In this document: positions 1-12,978 of the stretch, one piece after another
How the letters are laid out: each line of letters opens with the position of its first letter
Position numbering within the stretch: position 1 is the first letter of the stretch
Assembly: GCA_005503065.1 (NCBI GenBank)
Contig: SCOE01000001.1
Location: 310,001-374,000, forward strand
Length of the DNA: 64,000 nucleotides
Reading direction: 5' to 3'
Source: Comamonadaceae bacterium ALPHA2B
Lineage (GTDB): Bacteria > Pseudomonadota > Gammaproteobacteria > Burkholderiales > Burkholderiaceae_C
The notes under the pieces: generated by a model
Told to the model about the DNA's origin: nothing
Seen by the model: only the letters and a program-made list of their open reading frames with translations
Databases searched by the model: none
Position numbers and translations under genes: made by a program

Positions 1-83
1 GCGTCGCAGGCGCCCGGGTGCATGAAGCGCGCGAGCGAGGCGTGTTCGTGCGCCTGGCTGGCGCTGATCTCGAGGATGCGCAT
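1..83 (-). CDS. Partial unknown protein, N-terminus only
   Basis: An open frame runs from an ATG (complement of 81-83) off the left edge and gives 27 residues, beginning MRILEISASQAHEHASLARF. I do not recognise the family. It lies downstream of hemB in the same direction, with a dispersed repeat copy between them, so co-transcription with hemB is possible. The frame is supported only by its ATG start and GC-rich codon use, so the call is tentative. Confidence 0.45.
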   Translation of the reverse strand, partial: MRILEISASQAHEHASLARFMHPGACD

Positions 84-101
84 GGGCCCGGGTTATACGC
101 C

Positions 102-1249
<1,148 letters not shown>

Positions 1250-1292
1250 CTATTTGACCTTTGGTGATCGTCAAAAAAAGTTACCCGCATGC

Positions 1293-1320
1293 TTGATAGG
1301 GCCTGGTGGCTTTGTTAAAT
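1293..1320 (+). promoter_or_regulatory. Sigma-70-like promoter
   Basis: TTGATA at 1293-1298 and TTAAAT at 1315-1320 are separated by 16 bp. The predicted start is near 1327, just upstream of a chain of three hairpins ending in a terminator. Confidence 0.55.
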
Positions 1321-1326
1321 TTCGTC

Positions 1327-1432
1327 TCGGACGGTTCGCCGTCTCCCGCTTTTCCTCCCTGAGCGGGTGCCTTGATGTGTGACAGCAAAAGGGCTTCGTG
1401 GCCCGGCGTTTTTGAACGCCGGGCTTTTTTTT
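1327..1432 (+). ncRNA. Candidate small RNA or terminated leader of hemJ
   Basis: About 105 nt from a predicted promoter start to a T tract. Three hairpins follow each other: GGACGG-TTCG-CCGTCT (1329-1344); CCCGCT/AGCGGG (1345-1350 with 1362-1367) holding an 11-nt loop TTTCCTCCCTG; and a 10-bp terminator stem (1401-1424). The CCTCC in the second loop is complementary to a Shine-Dalgarno sequence, a feature of known CU-rich-loop small RNAs in proteobacteria. The terminator ends 40 bp before the hemJ ATG, so a cis-acting attenuator for hemJ is an equally open reading. I cannot assign an RNA family. Confidence 0.5.
1401..1432 (+). terminator. Intrinsic terminator
   Basis: GCCCGGCGTT and AACGCCGGGC form a perfect 10-bp stem around a TTTG loop, followed by eight T residues (1425-1432). 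Confidence 0.9.
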
Positions 1433-1472
1433 GCCCGCGGGGCGCGGTGGGGCGCTCCGTACACTGCGGGCC

Positions 1473-1901
1473 ATGCTCTGGGTCAAGTCCTTCCACATCG
1501 TCTTCATCGCGAGCTGGTTCGCGGGCCTGTTCTACCTGCCGCGCATCTTCGTGAATCTGGCGATGGTTCCGCCCCAATCGGTGGCCGAGCGCGCCCGCTT
1601 GCTGCTGATGGCGCGCAAGCTGATGCGCTTCACCACCTTCCTGGCCGTGCCGGCCATCGCGTTCGGCCTGTGGTTGTGGCTGGGCTACGGCATCGGCCGC
1701 GGCGCGGGCAACGGCTGGATGCACGCCAAGCTGGCGCTGGTGGCGGCGGTGCTGGGCTACCACCACGGCTGCGGCGTGCTGCTGCGCCGCTTCGAGGCCG
1801 GCCAGAACCGCCGCAGCCACCGCTGGTACCGCTTCTTCAACGAGGTGCCCGTCCTGCTGCTGCTGGCCATCGTCATCCTGGTGGTCGTGAAGCCGTTCTG
1901 A
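1473..1901 (+). CDS. hemJ: HemJ-type protoporphyrinogen IX oxidase (CopD-like membrane protein)
   Basis: HemJ oxidises protoporphyrinogen IX to protoporphyrin IX in the inner membrane, late in heme synthesis, in bacteria lacking HemG or HemY. The 142-residue protein matches the usual length of about 142. It begins MLWVKSFHIVFIASWFAGLF, with the conserved early His, has about four hydrophobic segments, and ends in the family-typical VVVKPF. It is divergent from hemB, which supports the heme assignment. Expression may pass through the terminated leader at 1327-1432. An older alternative label is CopD-family protein; the short length favours HemJ. Confidence 0.85.
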   Translation: MLWVKSFHIVFIASWFAGLFYLPRIFVNLAMVPPQSVAERARLLLMARKLMRFTTFLAVPAIAFGLWLWLGYGIGRGAGNGWMHAKLALVAAVLGYHHGCGVLLRRFEAGQNRRSHRWYRFFNEVPVLLLLAIVILVVVKPF

Positions 1902-1905
1902 CGAC

Positions 1906-3042
1906 GTGACCCCGCCGCCCGGTCCCGCCCGCCACAAGACCACCGCCCTGCCGCTGGCGCTTGCCTACACGGCGCTGATCGCCTACGCGAGCCTGTATCC
2001 CTTTTCGGAGTGGCGCGACCAGGGCATCGTGCCCTGGGCCTACCTGGCAGCGCCCTGGCCGAAGTACTGGACGGGCTTTGATTTCGGCGTGAACGTGGCG
2101 GGCTACATGCCGCTGGGCTTCCTGATCGCGCTGGTCGTGCTGCGCACCTGGCCCGGTGCGGGTGCGTTGCGCGCCGTGGCGCAGGCCACGGCGGCCGGCG
2201 CGGCCCTGGCCTTCGGCATGGAGACGCTGCAGAGCTACCTCCCGTCGCGCATCCCCTCGAACGTGGACCTCGGCCTGAACAGCCTCGGTGCGCTGCTGGG
2301 CGCCATGCTCGCGGCCGCTGCCGAGCGGCTGGGCTTCGTCGCGCACTGGAGCCGCGCACGGGCGAGCTGGTTCGTGGACGAGGCGCGCGGCGCGTTGGGC
2401 CTCCTCGCGCTGTGGCCCGTGGCGCTGCTCTTCCCGCCGGCCGTGCCCTTTGGACTGGGCCAGGTCTTCGAGCGGCTGGAGACGGCGATCGCCGAATGGC
2501 TGGCCGACACGCCCTTCCTGGACTGGTTGCCGGTGCGCCAGTTCGAGTTGGAGCCGCTGGTGCCTGCGGTCGAGCTGCTGTGCGTGATGCTCGGCGCCCT
2601 CGTTCCCTGCCTGCTGGCCTTCACCGTGGCGCGATCGCCCGGGCGGCGGCTGGCCCTGCTGGTGCTGATGCTGGGGCTGGGCCTGGCGGCCAGCGCGCTG
2701 TCGGCGGCGCTGAGCTACGGGCCCGAGCACGCCTGGGCCTGGTTCGGCCTGCCGGTGCGGATCGGCATGCTGGCGGCGGTCATCGTGGGCGTGGTGCTCA
2801 CGCCGCTGTCACGCCGCCTGTGCATGGCCTTGTTGCTGGTGGCCCTGGTGCTGCACCTGAGCCTGCTCAACCAGGCGCCCGAAAGCGCTTACTTCGCGCA
2901 GACGCTGGCGACCTGGGAACAGGGGCGCTTCATCCGCTTCCACGGCCTGGCGCAATGGCTGGGCTGGCTGTGGCCCTTCGCCACCATTGCCCACGCCCTG
3001 GCGGCGCTGGCAAGGCGCCCCGCGCGCCAGGGCGGCTCCTAG
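1906..3042 (+). CDS. VanZ-like family membrane protein
   Basis: A 378-residue integral membrane protein. The N-terminal half has the VanZ-like pattern: a first membrane helix (ALAYTALIAYASLYPF), a glycine-rich second helix (NVAGYMPLGFLIALVV), then FGMETLQSYLPSRIPSNVDLGLN, typical of the family. The C-terminal half adds several more hydrophobic helices. Function in these bacteria is unknown; the name comes from the teicoplanin-resistance protein VanZ. The start is GTG, four bases after the hemJ stop, so the two are probably co-transcribed. Confidence 0.8.
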   Translation: MTPPPGPARHKTTALPLALAYTALIAYASLYPFSEWRDQGIVPWAYLAAPWPKYWTGFDFGVNVAGYMPLGFLIALVVLRTWPGAGALRAVAQATAAGAALAFGMETLQSYLPSRIPSNVDLGLNSLGALLGAMLAAAAERLGFVAHWSRARASWFVDEARGALGLLALWPVALLFPPAVPFGLGQVFERLETAIAEWLADTPFLDWLPVRQFELEPLVPAVELLCVMLGALVPCLLAFTVARSPGRRLALLVLMLGLGLAASALSAALSYGPEHAWAWFGLPVRIGMLAAVIVGVVLTPLSRRLCMALLLVALVLHLSLLNQAPESAYFAQTLATWEQGRFIRFHGLAQWLGWLWPFATIAHALAALARRPARQGGS

Positions 3043-3052
3043 AATCCGGCGG

Positions 3053-3406
3053 ATGGCCAGTTCATCCTCCAGCGCGCCGGGCGGCTACTACGCCCGCCAC
3101 ATCTTCTTCTGCCTGAACGAGCGCACCAACGGCGAGGACTCCTGCGCCCGGCACAACGCGCAGGCGGGCTTCGACCACTGCAAGTCGCGGGTCAAGAAGG
3201 AGGGGCTGGCCGGTGCCGGCAAGGTGCGCGTCAACAAGGCCGGCTGCCTGGACCGCTGCGCCGGCGGGCCGGTGGCGGTGGTGTACCCCGAAGCGGTCTG
3301 GTACAGCTTCGTCGACACGGCCGACATCGACGAGATCGTCGAATCGCACCTGAAGAATGGCCAGGTGGTCGAGCGCCTGGTGCTGCCGCCCGACGTCGGA
3401 CGCTGA
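3053..3406 (+). CDS. Thioredoxin-like 2Fe-2S ferredoxin
   Basis: A 117-residue protein of the (2Fe-2S) ferredoxin family with thioredoxin fold. The four cluster cysteines can be picked out: FFCLNERTNGEDSC (two, 10 residues apart) and KAGCLDRCAGGP (two); HCKSR adds a fifth. Such proteins carry one 2Fe-2S cluster and act as small electron carriers, but the partner here is unknown. The ATG at 3053 sits 11 bp after the VanZ-like gene, suggesting one operon with hemJ. Confidence 0.85.
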   Translation: MASSSSSAPGGYYARHIFFCLNERTNGEDSCARHNAQAGFDHCKSRVKKEGLAGAGKVRVNKAGCLDRCAGGPVAVVYPEAVWYSFVDTADIDEIVESHLKNGQVVERLVLPPDVGR

Positions 3407-3417
3407 AGCGGCCGGAA

Positions 3418-3486
3418 CTTTTCAAGCCTTTCGGGGCTCCAGCGCCCGTCGCTCCTGCGGGAGCAGCTATTGAATTCGTAGCAGAT
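3418..3486 (+). repeat. Dispersed palindromic repeat, copy 2
   Basis: TTTTCAAGCC, a CTCCAGCGCCCG hairpin arm, then GGAGCAGCTATTGAATTCG and TAGCAG. It ends three bases before the ATG of the next gene, so it supplies that gene's entire translation-initiation region. Confidence 0.75.
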
Positions 3487-3488
3487 CC

Positions 3489-4124
3489 ATGAACGCACAG
3501 ACCGAGAAGCTGCAGCTCGAAGGCCCCGCCGGTGCCATCGAGGCGGCGCGTGACCGGCCGGCCGAGGGCGTCGCGCCCGTGGGCACGGCGGTCATCGCCC
3601 ATCCCCATCCGCTCTTTGGCGGCACGATGGACAACAAGGTCGTGCAGACGCTGGCGCGCGCCTTCGTCGCCACCGGCTGGACGGCCATCCGCTTCAACTT
3701 CCGCGGCGTGGGCGGCACCGCTGGCACGCACGACGAAGGCCGCGGCGAGGCAGAGGACTACCTGCGCGTGGTCGAGCAGGCGGCGGGCAGCGGCCCGCTC
3801 GCGGTGGCGGGTTTTTCCTTCGGCGCCTTCGTGGCCGTCAACGCCCTGCAGGCGCTGTGGCCGGCGCGCGAGGTCGGGCAGATCGCGCTGGTCGGCCCGA
3901 GCGTGGCGCGCGTCGTGCCGCCGCCGCTGCCGGCCGACGCGCACCTGCGCACGCTGGTCGTCCACGGCGAGGCCGACGACACCGTGGCCCTCTCGGCGGT
4001 GATGGACTGGGCGCGGCCGCAGTCACTTCCTGTCACCGTGATCCCCGGGGGCGGCCATTTCTTTCACGGACAATTGCCGCTGCTGAAGTCGCTCGTGACG
4101 CGCCACCTGCTCGCAGGCCAGTAG
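3489..4124 (+). CDS. Alpha/beta hydrolase (COG2945-like)
   Basis: A 211-residue single-domain hydrolase. HPHPLFGGTMDNKVV and FNFRGVGGTAGTHDEGRGE match the small cytoplasmic family COG2945. The nucleophile elbow is GFSFG (near residue 103), the acid probably lies in VHGEADDTV (near residue 160), and the His in GGGHFFHG (near 189). The substrate is unknown. The repeat immediately upstream leaves almost no room for a normal ribosome binding site (GCAGATCC precedes the ATG), so either translation is weak or the start lies elsewhere; no better in-frame ATG is seen. Confidence 0.85.
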   Translation: MNAQTEKLQLEGPAGAIEAARDRPAEGVAPVGTAVIAHPHPLFGGTMDNKVVQTLARAFVATGWTAIRFNFRGVGGTAGTHDEGRGEAEDYLRVVEQAAGSGPLAVAGFSFGAFVAVNALQALWPAREVGQIALVGPSVARVVPPPLPADAHLRTLVVHGEADDTVALSAVMDWARPQSLPVTVIPGGGHFFHGQLPLLKSLVTRHLLAGQ

Positions 4125-4187
4125 AAGAACCACCCGGCGCGCTGCTCCCACGGGCCCTTTCTCCTTCTTTCGTTCCCTCGCATTCCC

Positions 4188-5357
4188 ATGATCCGTTTCC
4201 CTGACGTGCTCCGCGCGTTCGTGTTCGCCGCGGCCGCCCTGGTCGCCTCCGTCGCCGGCGCGCAGGCGCCCGTGCCGCCCGAAGTGGCCGCGCGCAGCTA
4301 CCTGCTGCTGGACGTGACCTCCGGCCAGCTGCTGGCCCAGAAGGATGCCGACTCGCCCATCGAGCCCGCCTCGCTGACCAAGCTCATGACCCAGTACCTG
4401 GTCTTCGACGCCCTGCGGGCCAAGAAGATCACGCTCACCCAGACCCTGCCGGTGAGCCAGCGCGCCTGGAAGATGCCCGGCTCGCGCATGTTCATCGATC
4501 CCAAGATGCAGGTGCCGGTCGACGACCTCATCAAGGGCATGATCGTCCAGTCGGGCAACGACGCCACCATGGCGCTGGCCGAGGGTGTGGGCGGGACGGC
4601 CGAGCATTTCGTGCAGCTCATGAACGACCAGGCCAAGGCGCTGGGCATGAAGAACACGACGTACAAGAACCCCGAGGGGCTCACCGCGCCGGGCCACACC
4701 ACCACCGCACGCGACCTGAGCATCCTGGCGACGCGGCTGATGCGCGAATTCCCCGAGTACCTGCATTACTACGCGATCAAGAAGTACCGCTACCCGGGCA
4801 CGCCGGCGTCCAACGACACCAACCGCAACCTGCTGCTGTTCCGCGACCCGACCGTTGACGGCCTGAAGACCGGCCACACCGACGCCGCGGGCTACTGCCT
4901 GATCGCCACCGCCAAGCGCGATTTCCCGAACCTTCCGGGCGGCCGCCGCCTGCTGTCCATCGTGCTGGGCGCTGCCAGCGACAACGCGCGGGCCAACGAG
5001 TCGCAGAAGCTGCTGAACTGGGGCTACACCGCCTTCGACGACGTGCGCCTGTTCGATGCCGGCCAGGCCGTGGCCACGCCGCAGGTCTGGAAGGGCAAGG
5101 CCAACACCATCAAGCTCGGCCGGCCCGAGGCGATCGTCGTCTCGGTGCCTTCGGGCCAGGCGGCGAAGCTCAAGACGCAGGTGGCGCGCCCCGACCCGTT
5201 GGTGGCGCCCTTCACCAAGAACCAGCCGCTGGGCAGCCTCAAGATCTCGCTGGACGACCAGCCGCTGGCCGAGGTGCCGCTGGTGGCGCTCGAGCCGGTG
5301 GAGCAGGCCGGCATCCTGGGCCGCGCCTGGGACGCCGTGCGCCTCTGGATCAAGTAG
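4188..5357 (+). CDS. dacA: D-alanyl-D-alanine carboxypeptidase (PBP5/6 type)
   Basis: Removes the terminal D-Ala of peptidoglycan pentapeptides at the outer face of the inner membrane. The 389-residue protein has a signal peptide ending near VAGAQA and the three penicillin-binding motifs in order: SLTK (S62, K65), SGN (IVQSGNDATMAL, near residue 122) and KTG (DGLKTGHTDAAGYC, near 227). A beta-rich PBP5 C-terminal domain follows. The C-terminus EQAGILGRAWDAVRLWIK is an amphipathic helix, the usual membrane anchor of this class. dacA, dacC and related paralogues cannot be told apart from sequence alone. Confidence 0.9.
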   Translation: MIRFPDVLRAFVFAAAALVASVAGAQAPVPPEVAARSYLLLDVTSGQLLAQKDADSPIEPASLTKLMTQYLVFDALRAKKITLTQTLPVSQRAWKMPGSRMFIDPKMQVPVDDLIKGMIVQSGNDATMALAEGVGGTAEHFVQLMNDQAKALGMKNTTYKNPEGLTAPGHTTTARDLSILATRLMREFPEYLHYYAIKKYRYPGTPASNDTNRNLLLFRDPTVDGLKTGHTDAAGYCLIATAKRDFPNLPGGRRLLSIVLGAASDNARANESQKLLNWGYTAFDDVRLFDAGQAVATPQVWKGKANTIKLGRPEAIVVSVPSGQAAKLKTQVARPDPLVAPFTKNQPLGSLKISLDDQPLAEVPLVALEPVEQAGILGRAWDAVRLWIK

Positions 5358-5440
5358 GCGCCCCCACGGCCAGGCTGCGCCCAGCCCGCCCCCGAGGGGC
5401 AAGACCACTTGGGGCGGCCCGGCGTTTTCTGGTGGGCGCC
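5358..5440. repeat. GC-rich intergenic repeat of a second family
   Basis: The stretch with CGCCCCCACGGCC, CCCCCGAGGGGC and CTTGGGGCGGCCCGGCG resembles a GC-rich dispersed intergenic sequence that I associate with Comamonadaceae genomes. Only this copy is clear here; the stretch at 56270-56320 is looser. It separates dacA from the str promoter. Confidence 0.4.
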
Positions 5441-5482
5441 GGGCGCCGGTGAGCCTGCCGGCGCCTCGACAACCGCCCGGAT

Positions 5483-5511
5483 TTGCCAGCCACTGGCCGG
5501 CGGGCTAGAAT
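5483..5511 (+). promoter_or_regulatory. Promoter of the rpsL (str) operon
   Basis: TTGCCA (5483-5488) and TAGAAT (5506-5511) are separated by 17 bp, a good sigma-70 match, about 105 bp upstream of the rpsL ATG. The transcript would carry a leader of roughly 100 nt. Confidence 0.7.
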
Positions 5512-5616
5512 CGCGGGCTTTTCGGAAATTTCCGAAGGGTTTCATGTTTTCGTCATTTCCCGTGCTTTGCCTTCACGTCTTGGGCGGGCTGCGGGAGTTT
5601 TGGGACCAATTCATTC

Positions 5617-5994
5617 ATGCCAACGATCAATCAACTGGTGCGCCAGGGTCGCGAGGTCGAAACGACCAAGTCGAAGAGCCCTGCCATGCAGAACTCGCCG
5701 CAACGCCGCGGCGTCTGCACCCGGGTCTACACCACGACCCCCAAGAAGCCGAACTCGGCGCTTCGTAAAGTCGCCAAGGTCCGCCTGACCAACGGCTTCG
5801 AAGTCATTTCCTACATCGGCGGTGAAGGCCACAACCTCCAGGAACACAGCGTCGTGCTGGTTCGCGGCGGTCGTGTGAAGGATCTTCCCGGCGTGCGCTA
5901 CCACATCGTTCGCGGTTCGCTGGACCTGCAGGGCGTGAAGGATCGCAAGCAGTCGCGCTCCAAGTACGGCGCGAAGCGTCCGAAGAAGGCCTGA
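5617..5994 (+). CDS. rpsL: 30S ribosomal protein S12
   Basis: Decoding-centre protein of the small subunit, 125 residues, full length. [20 protein letters not shown] and [21 protein letters not shown] are the conserved decoding loops. The lysines altered in streptomycin-resistant mutants are both present, so the protein looks wild type. It is the first gene of the str group. Confidence 0.98.
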   Translation: MPTINQLVRQGREVETTKSKSPAMQNSPQRRGVCTRVYTTTPKKPNSALRKVAKVRLTNGFEVISYIGGEGHNLQEHSVVLVRGGRVKDLPGVRYHIVRGSLDLQGVKDRKQSRSKYGAKRPKKA

Positions 5995-6164
5995 TCGGCT
6001 TACTTCTCCCGTTCGATTCAATCGGTGTTCGGCTGCCTTGGCAGGCGGTGCGAACGAAGTGACCCGAAGCGCCATGTCGGCGTGGGTCGAGTAAGTGAGG
6101 GTCCTGATGGCTCTCGCGGTATCGCCGGAAGGCGGTGCCAACTGAAGCAAAGAGGTTCAGAAAA

Positions 6165-6638
6165 ATGCCACGTCGTCGCGAAGTCCCCAAACGTGAAATC
6201 CTGCCGGACCCGAAGTTCGGCAATGTCGAGCTGTCCAAGTTCATGAACGTGATCATGGAAGGCGGCAAGAAGGCTGTTGCAGAGCGCATCATCTATGGCG
6301 CGCTCGACTTCATCGAGAAGAAGAACCCCGGCAAAGACCCGCTGGAAGCATTCGTCATCGCCATCAACAACGTGAAGCCGATGGTCGAAGTGAAGTCGCG
6401 CCGCGTGGGCGGTGCGAACTACCAGGTGCCGGTGGAAGTGCGTCCTGTGCGCCGCCTGGCGCTGTCGATGCGCTGGATCAAGGAAGCCGCCCGCAAGCGC
6501 GGCGAGAAGTCGATGGCCCTGCGTCTGGCCAACGAACTGATGGAAGCCACGGAAGGCCGTGGCGGCGCGATGAAGAAGCGCGACGAAGTGCACCGCATGG
6601 CCGAAGCCAACAAGGCCTTCAGCCACTTCCGCTTCTAA
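6165..6638 (+). CDS. rpsG: 30S ribosomal protein S7
   Basis: Primary 16S rRNA-binding assembly protein of the 30S head; 157 residues. The ATG at 6165 gives the universal start [20 protein letters not shown]; an AGAGG ribosome binding site lies about 8 bp upstream. A 170-bp gap separates it from rpsL. In other bacteria S7 autoregulates the str operon by binding this rpsL-rpsG spacer; I did not fold it. Confidence 0.98.
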   Translation: MPRRREVPKREILPDPKFGNVELSKFMNVIMEGGKKAVAERIIYGALDFIEKKNPGKDPLEAFVIAINNVKPMVEVKSRRVGGANYQVPVEVRPVRRLALSMRWIKEAARKRGEKSMALRLANELMEATEGRGGAMKKRDEVHRMAEANKAFSHFRF

Positions 6639-6666
6639 GTCCTTCTCTTTCAATACATCAGGCTGG

Positions 6667-6698
6667 AAGCCCGACCCACCGCGCGGTGGGCGGGCTTT
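6667..6698 (+). promoter_or_regulatory. Hairpin between rpsG and fusA
   Basis: AAGCCCG, a bulged A, CCCACC, loop GCGC, GGTGGG, CGGGCTT form a 13-bp stem ending 23 bp before the fusA start. Only three T residues follow, so this is more likely an attenuator or processing site than a full terminator. Confidence 0.6.
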
Positions 6699-6720
6699 CA
6701 TCCGTTAACGGAGTAAATCC

Positions 6721-8823
<2,103 letters not shown>

Positions 8824-8827
8824 TCAG

Positions 8828-8897
8828 GATTTCAAGCGAAATCGGCCTGCAGCCCGCAACCAGCGGGCGCAGGCAGCTATCAATCCGATAGCAAAGC
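8828..8897 (+). repeat. Dispersed palindromic repeat, copy 3
   Basis: This is one of the fullest copies: TTTCAAGCGAAATCGGCC, TGCAGCCCGC/GCGGGCGC hairpin, GGCA, then the perfect palindrome GCTATC-AATCC-GATAGC (8876-8892). It sits between fusA and tuf inside the translation operon, so it does not abolish transcription there. Confidence 0.85.
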
Positions 8898-9000
8898 CGT
8901 CTGCGATCAAGTGCCCCTCGTTGCCCGTGGCGAGGGATCCAGCAACCCGATGCAGACGTAAAACCAACACACGGGCGTGTTCTTTTTCAAGGATTGAGAA

Positions 9001-10191
<1,191 letters not shown>

Positions 10192-10254
10192 TGCTGTTTG
10201 CAGTCCGGCGGTGCGCGACGGCGTGCCGCGGGGCTGCAGATCGATGGATGCCGT

Positions 10255-10330
10255 AGGGGTATAGCTCAATTGGCAGAGCGTCGGTCTCCAAAACCGAAGG
10301 TTGTAGGTTCGATTCCTACTGCCCCTGCCA
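10255..10330 (+). tRNA. tRNA-Trp (anticodon CCA)
   Basis: A full cloverleaf: acceptor AGGGGTA with TGCCCCT, D-arm AGCTCAATTGGCAGAGC, anticodon stem CGGTCT-CCA-AAACCG, T-arm with GGTTCGATTCC, and encoded CCA at 10328-10330. It lies between tuf and secE, the usual betaproteobacterial position. Confidence 0.97.
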
Positions 10331-10387
10331 CCTGAAGGTGGCGAACTAGAAAGCAAAGCCCGCCGTGATCCGGCGAAGAATGCAAAA

Positions 10388-10410
10388 AGCCCGCCGTAAC
10401 CCGGCGGGCT
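10388..10410 (-). terminator. GC hairpin upstream of secE
   Basis: GCCCGCCG (10389-10396) pairs with CGGCGGGC (10402-10409). An A5 run precedes it on the plus strand, giving a T run only on the minus strand; there is no minus-strand gene here to terminate, so a role in processing between tRNA-Trp and secE is an alternative. Confidence 0.35.
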
Positions 10411-10470
10411 TCGGCGTCTCCAGCAGACGCTTGCAGTGAAGGCCGCGAGGCCGCAGGAAAACCGCCCAAG

Positions 10471-10854
10471 ATGGCCACCTCTCAAATCGAAACCGTCAGT
10501 ACCGGCGCCGACAAGGCCAAGCTGGCTGCCGCCGTCGTTCTGGCGGTGGCTGCCATCGTGGCTTTCTATGCGCTGAGCCGGCAGGGTGCGCTCGTCCAGT
10601 GGGGCGCGCTGCTGGTGGGTCTGGCTGCGGCCGTGGGTGCTTTCGCCAGCTCGGAGAACGGGCGCCGCCTGTGGAGCTTCGGTCGCGATTCCTGGCGCGA
10701 GGTGAAGAAGGTCGTGTGGCCGACCCGCAAGGAGTCGATCCAGATGACGGCCTATGTGTTCGGCTTCGTGGTGATCATGGCCATCTTCCTGTGGCTGACC
10801 GACAAGACCGTCGAGTGGGTGTTCTACGACCTGCTGCTGGGTTGGAGAAAGTGA
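10471..10854 (+). CDS. secE: Preprotein translocase subunit SecE
   Basis: Essential small subunit of the SecYEG channel, inner membrane. The 127-residue protein has three hydrophobic helices (near residues 15-30, 45-65 and 92-112), the long proteobacterial form. The conserved cytoplasmic hinge ...[14 protein letters not shown] lies before the last helix. Its TGA stop overlaps the nusG ATG by one base (GTGATGA), implying translational coupling. Confidence 0.96.
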   Translation: MATSQIETVSTGADKAKLAAAVVLAVAAIVAFYALSRQGALVQWGALLVGLAAAVGAFASSENGRRLWSFGRDSWREVKKVVWPTRKESIQMTAYVFGFVVIMAIFLWLTDKTVEWVFYDLLLGWRK

Positions 10855-11435
10855 TGAACGACACCGTGGACAACACGACGACGCTGGCGGCTCCCGCCAA
10901 TCCCGACCTGCGCTGGTACGTGGTGCATGCGTACTCTGGCATGGAAAAGGCCGTCGAGCGCAACATCACCGAGCGCATCAACCGCGCCGGCATGCAAAGC
11001 AAGTTCGGCCGCATCCTGGTGCCGAGCGAGGAAGTGGTCGACGTCAAGAACGGCCAGAAGCGCACCACCGAGCGCCGCCTCTTCCCCGGCTACGTGCTGG
11101 TCGAGATGGTGATGGACGACGAGAGCTGGCACCTGGTCAAGCACACCAACAAGGTCACGGGCTTTGTCGGCGGCGCGAAGAACCGTCCGGCGCCGATCTC
11201 CCAGAAGGAGGTCGAGGACATCGTGAACCAGATGCAGCAGGGTACCGAGAAGCCCCGCCACAAGGTCGAGTTCATGGTGGGCGAGTTGGTGCGCGTCAAG
11301 GAAGGTCCGTTCACCGACTTCAACGGCACCGTCGAGGAAGTGAACTACGAGAAGAACAAGGTGCGCGTGTCCGTGATGATCTTCGGTCGCGCGACGCCGG
11401 TCGAGCTGGGCTTCGCCGAAGTCGAGAAGACCTGA
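10854..11435 (+). CDS. nusG: Transcription antitermination/termination factor NusG
   Basis: Binds RNA polymerase and links it to Rho or the ribosome. The 193-residue protein has the NGN domain ([31 protein letters not shown]) and a C-terminal KOW domain ([21 protein letters not shown]). The ATG at 10854 overlaps the secE stop. Confidence 0.97.
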   Translation: MNDTVDNTTTLAAPANPDLRWYVVHAYSGMEKAVERNITERINRAGMQSKFGRILVPSEEVVDVKNGQKRTTERRLFPGYVLVEMVMDDESWHLVKHTNKVTGFVGGAKNRPAPISQKEVEDIVNQMQQGTEKPRHKVEFMVGELVRVKEGPFTDFNGTVEEVNYEKNKVRVSVMIFGRATPVELGFAEVEKT

Positions 11436-11573
11436 ACGGAGGGAACACGGCCTGAAGGCCGTGTCCTTGAATGCCCTGCTTTCCCGACTCGGCAGGTGCG
11501 TAGAAGCAAGAGTCGATAACCCCGGGGAGCTGCGGCCTGCGTGCCCAGCGTCAATACCCGCAAGGAGAAAAGC

Positions 11574-12005
11574 ATGGCGAAGAAAATCGTCGGCTTCATC
11601 AAGCTGCAAGTGCCGGCTGGTAAAGCCAATCCGTCGCCGCCGATCGGTCCCGCTCTGGGCCAGCGCGGTCTGAACATCATGGAGTTCTGCAAGGCGTTCA
11701 ACGCCCAGACCCAGGGCGTCGAGCCCGGTCTGCCGCTGCCGGTGGTGATCACCGCCTTCGCGGACAAGAGCTTCACCTTCATCATCAAGACGCCTCCGGC
11801 GACGACGCTGATCAAGAAGGCCATCAAGCTCGACAAGGGCTCGGCCAAGCCGCACACCGACAAGGTCGGCAAGATCACCCGCGCCCAGCTCGAGGACATC
11901 GCCAAGGCCAAGATGAAGGACCTGACCGCCGCCGATCTGGACGCAGCGGTCCGCACCATCGCCGGCTCCGCCCGTTCGATGGGTGTCAACGTGGAGGGCG
12001 TGTGA
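11574..12005 (+). CDS. rplK: 50S ribosomal protein L11
   Basis: GTPase-centre rRNA-binding protein; 143 residues. The ATG at 11574 gives [20 protein letters not shown], and an AAGGAG site lies 9 bp upstream. The proline-rich [19 protein letters not shown] is diagnostic. Its stop is followed by rplA one base later; L1 is the classical repressor of this pair in E. coli. Confidence 0.98.
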   Translation: MAKKIVGFIKLQVPAGKANPSPPIGPALGQRGLNIMEFCKAFNAQTQGVEPGLPLPVVITAFADKSFTFIIKTPPATTLIKKAIKLDKGSAKPHTDKVGKITRAQLEDIAKAKMKDLTAADLDAAVRTIAGSARSMGVNVEGV

Positions 12006-12006
12006 G

Positions 12007-12705
12007 ATGGCCAAGCTGACCAAGAAAGCCAAGTCGCTGCAGGGCAAGGTCGACACGACCAAGCTGTACCCGCTGAACGACGCCATCGCGCTCGTCAAGG
12101 AAGCCGCCACCGCCAAGTTCGATGAATCCATCGACGTGGCCGTGCAGCTCGGCATCGACGCCAAGAAGTCGGACCAGGTGGTGCGCGGCGCCGTCGTGAT
12201 GCCCAACGGCACCGGCAAGACCAAGCGCGTGGCCGTGTTCGCCCAGGGCGCCAAGGCCGAGGAAGCCAAGGCCGCCGGCGCCGACATCGTCGGCATGGAC
12301 GACCTGGCTGCCCAGGTGAAGGCTGGCGACATGCCCTTCGACGTGGTGATCGCTGCCCCCGACGCGATGCGCGTGGTGGGGACGCTGGGCCAGATCCTCG
12401 GCCCGCGCGGCCTGATGCCGAACCCCAAGGTCGGCACCGTGACGCCCGACGTCGCCCAGGCCGTGAAGAACGCCAAGGCCGGCCAGGTGCAGTTCCGCGT
12501 CGACAAGGCCGGGATCATCCACGGCACGATCGGCCGTCGCTCGTTCGACACCGACAAGCTGCAGGGCAACCTCGCTGCGCTGATCGACGCACTGGTCAAG
12601 GCCAAGCCGGCCTCGAGCAAGGGCGTGTACCTGCGCAAGGTGGCCGTGTCCTCGACGATGGGTGTGGGCGTCCGCGTGGACACCCAGACCATCGCCCAGT
12701 CCTGA
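12007..12705 (+). CDS. rplA: 50S ribosomal protein L1
   Basis: L1-stalk protein, 232 residues, full length, starting [16 protein letters not shown]. It contains [16 protein letters not shown], the family signature. It overlaps nothing but begins one base after the rplK stop (TGAGATGG), so the two are translationally coupled. Confidence 0.98.
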   Translation: MAKLTKKAKSLQGKVDTTKLYPLNDAIALVKEAATAKFDESIDVAVQLGIDAKKSDQVVRGAVVMPNGTGKTKRVAVFAQGAKAEEAKAAGADIVGMDDLAAQVKAGDMPFDVVIAAPDAMRVVGTLGQILGPRGLMPNPKVGTVTPDVAQAVKNAKAGQVQFRVDKAGIIHGTIGRRSFDTDKLQGNLAALIDALVKAKPASSKGVYLRKVAVSSTMGVGVRVDTQTIAQS

Positions 12706-12978
12706 TCCAGGGCTGGAAAAAGTGATTTGCCGCCGGCCTCGCCTCGTGCGAGGGCGGCGGCAGATGTGGTGGGTCGGCGGGGTTCTCCCGCCGGGCCATC
12801 CAAGACCGCTGGTGGACGGTTCGCCGTCCTTAATGGGTCCAGAGTCCTCGTGACGAAGGGCCGGCCAGCGCAGATGGCGATCCCACTGCAAGGAATCTCG
12901 TTTCCGAAACAGTTGGTCGCTGCATGAAGGCGCTGCCGGGTGCATTTCGCAACCGGCGGCATTGAAAAGGAGTAGACC
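12706..12978 (+). promoter_or_regulatory. rplJL leader (L10-binding type)
   Basis: The 273-bp gap between rplA and rplJ is highly structured. A nested hairpin pairs GCCGCC (12729) with GGCGGC (12756), inside it CCTCGC with GCGAGG; then CGGCGGG/CCCGCCG (12775-12793); then GGACGG-TTCG-CCGTCC (12814-12829). In proteobacteria the region before rplJ folds into the binding site for the L10-L7/L12 complex that represses rplJL. I infer that role from position and structure. Confidence 0.6.
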
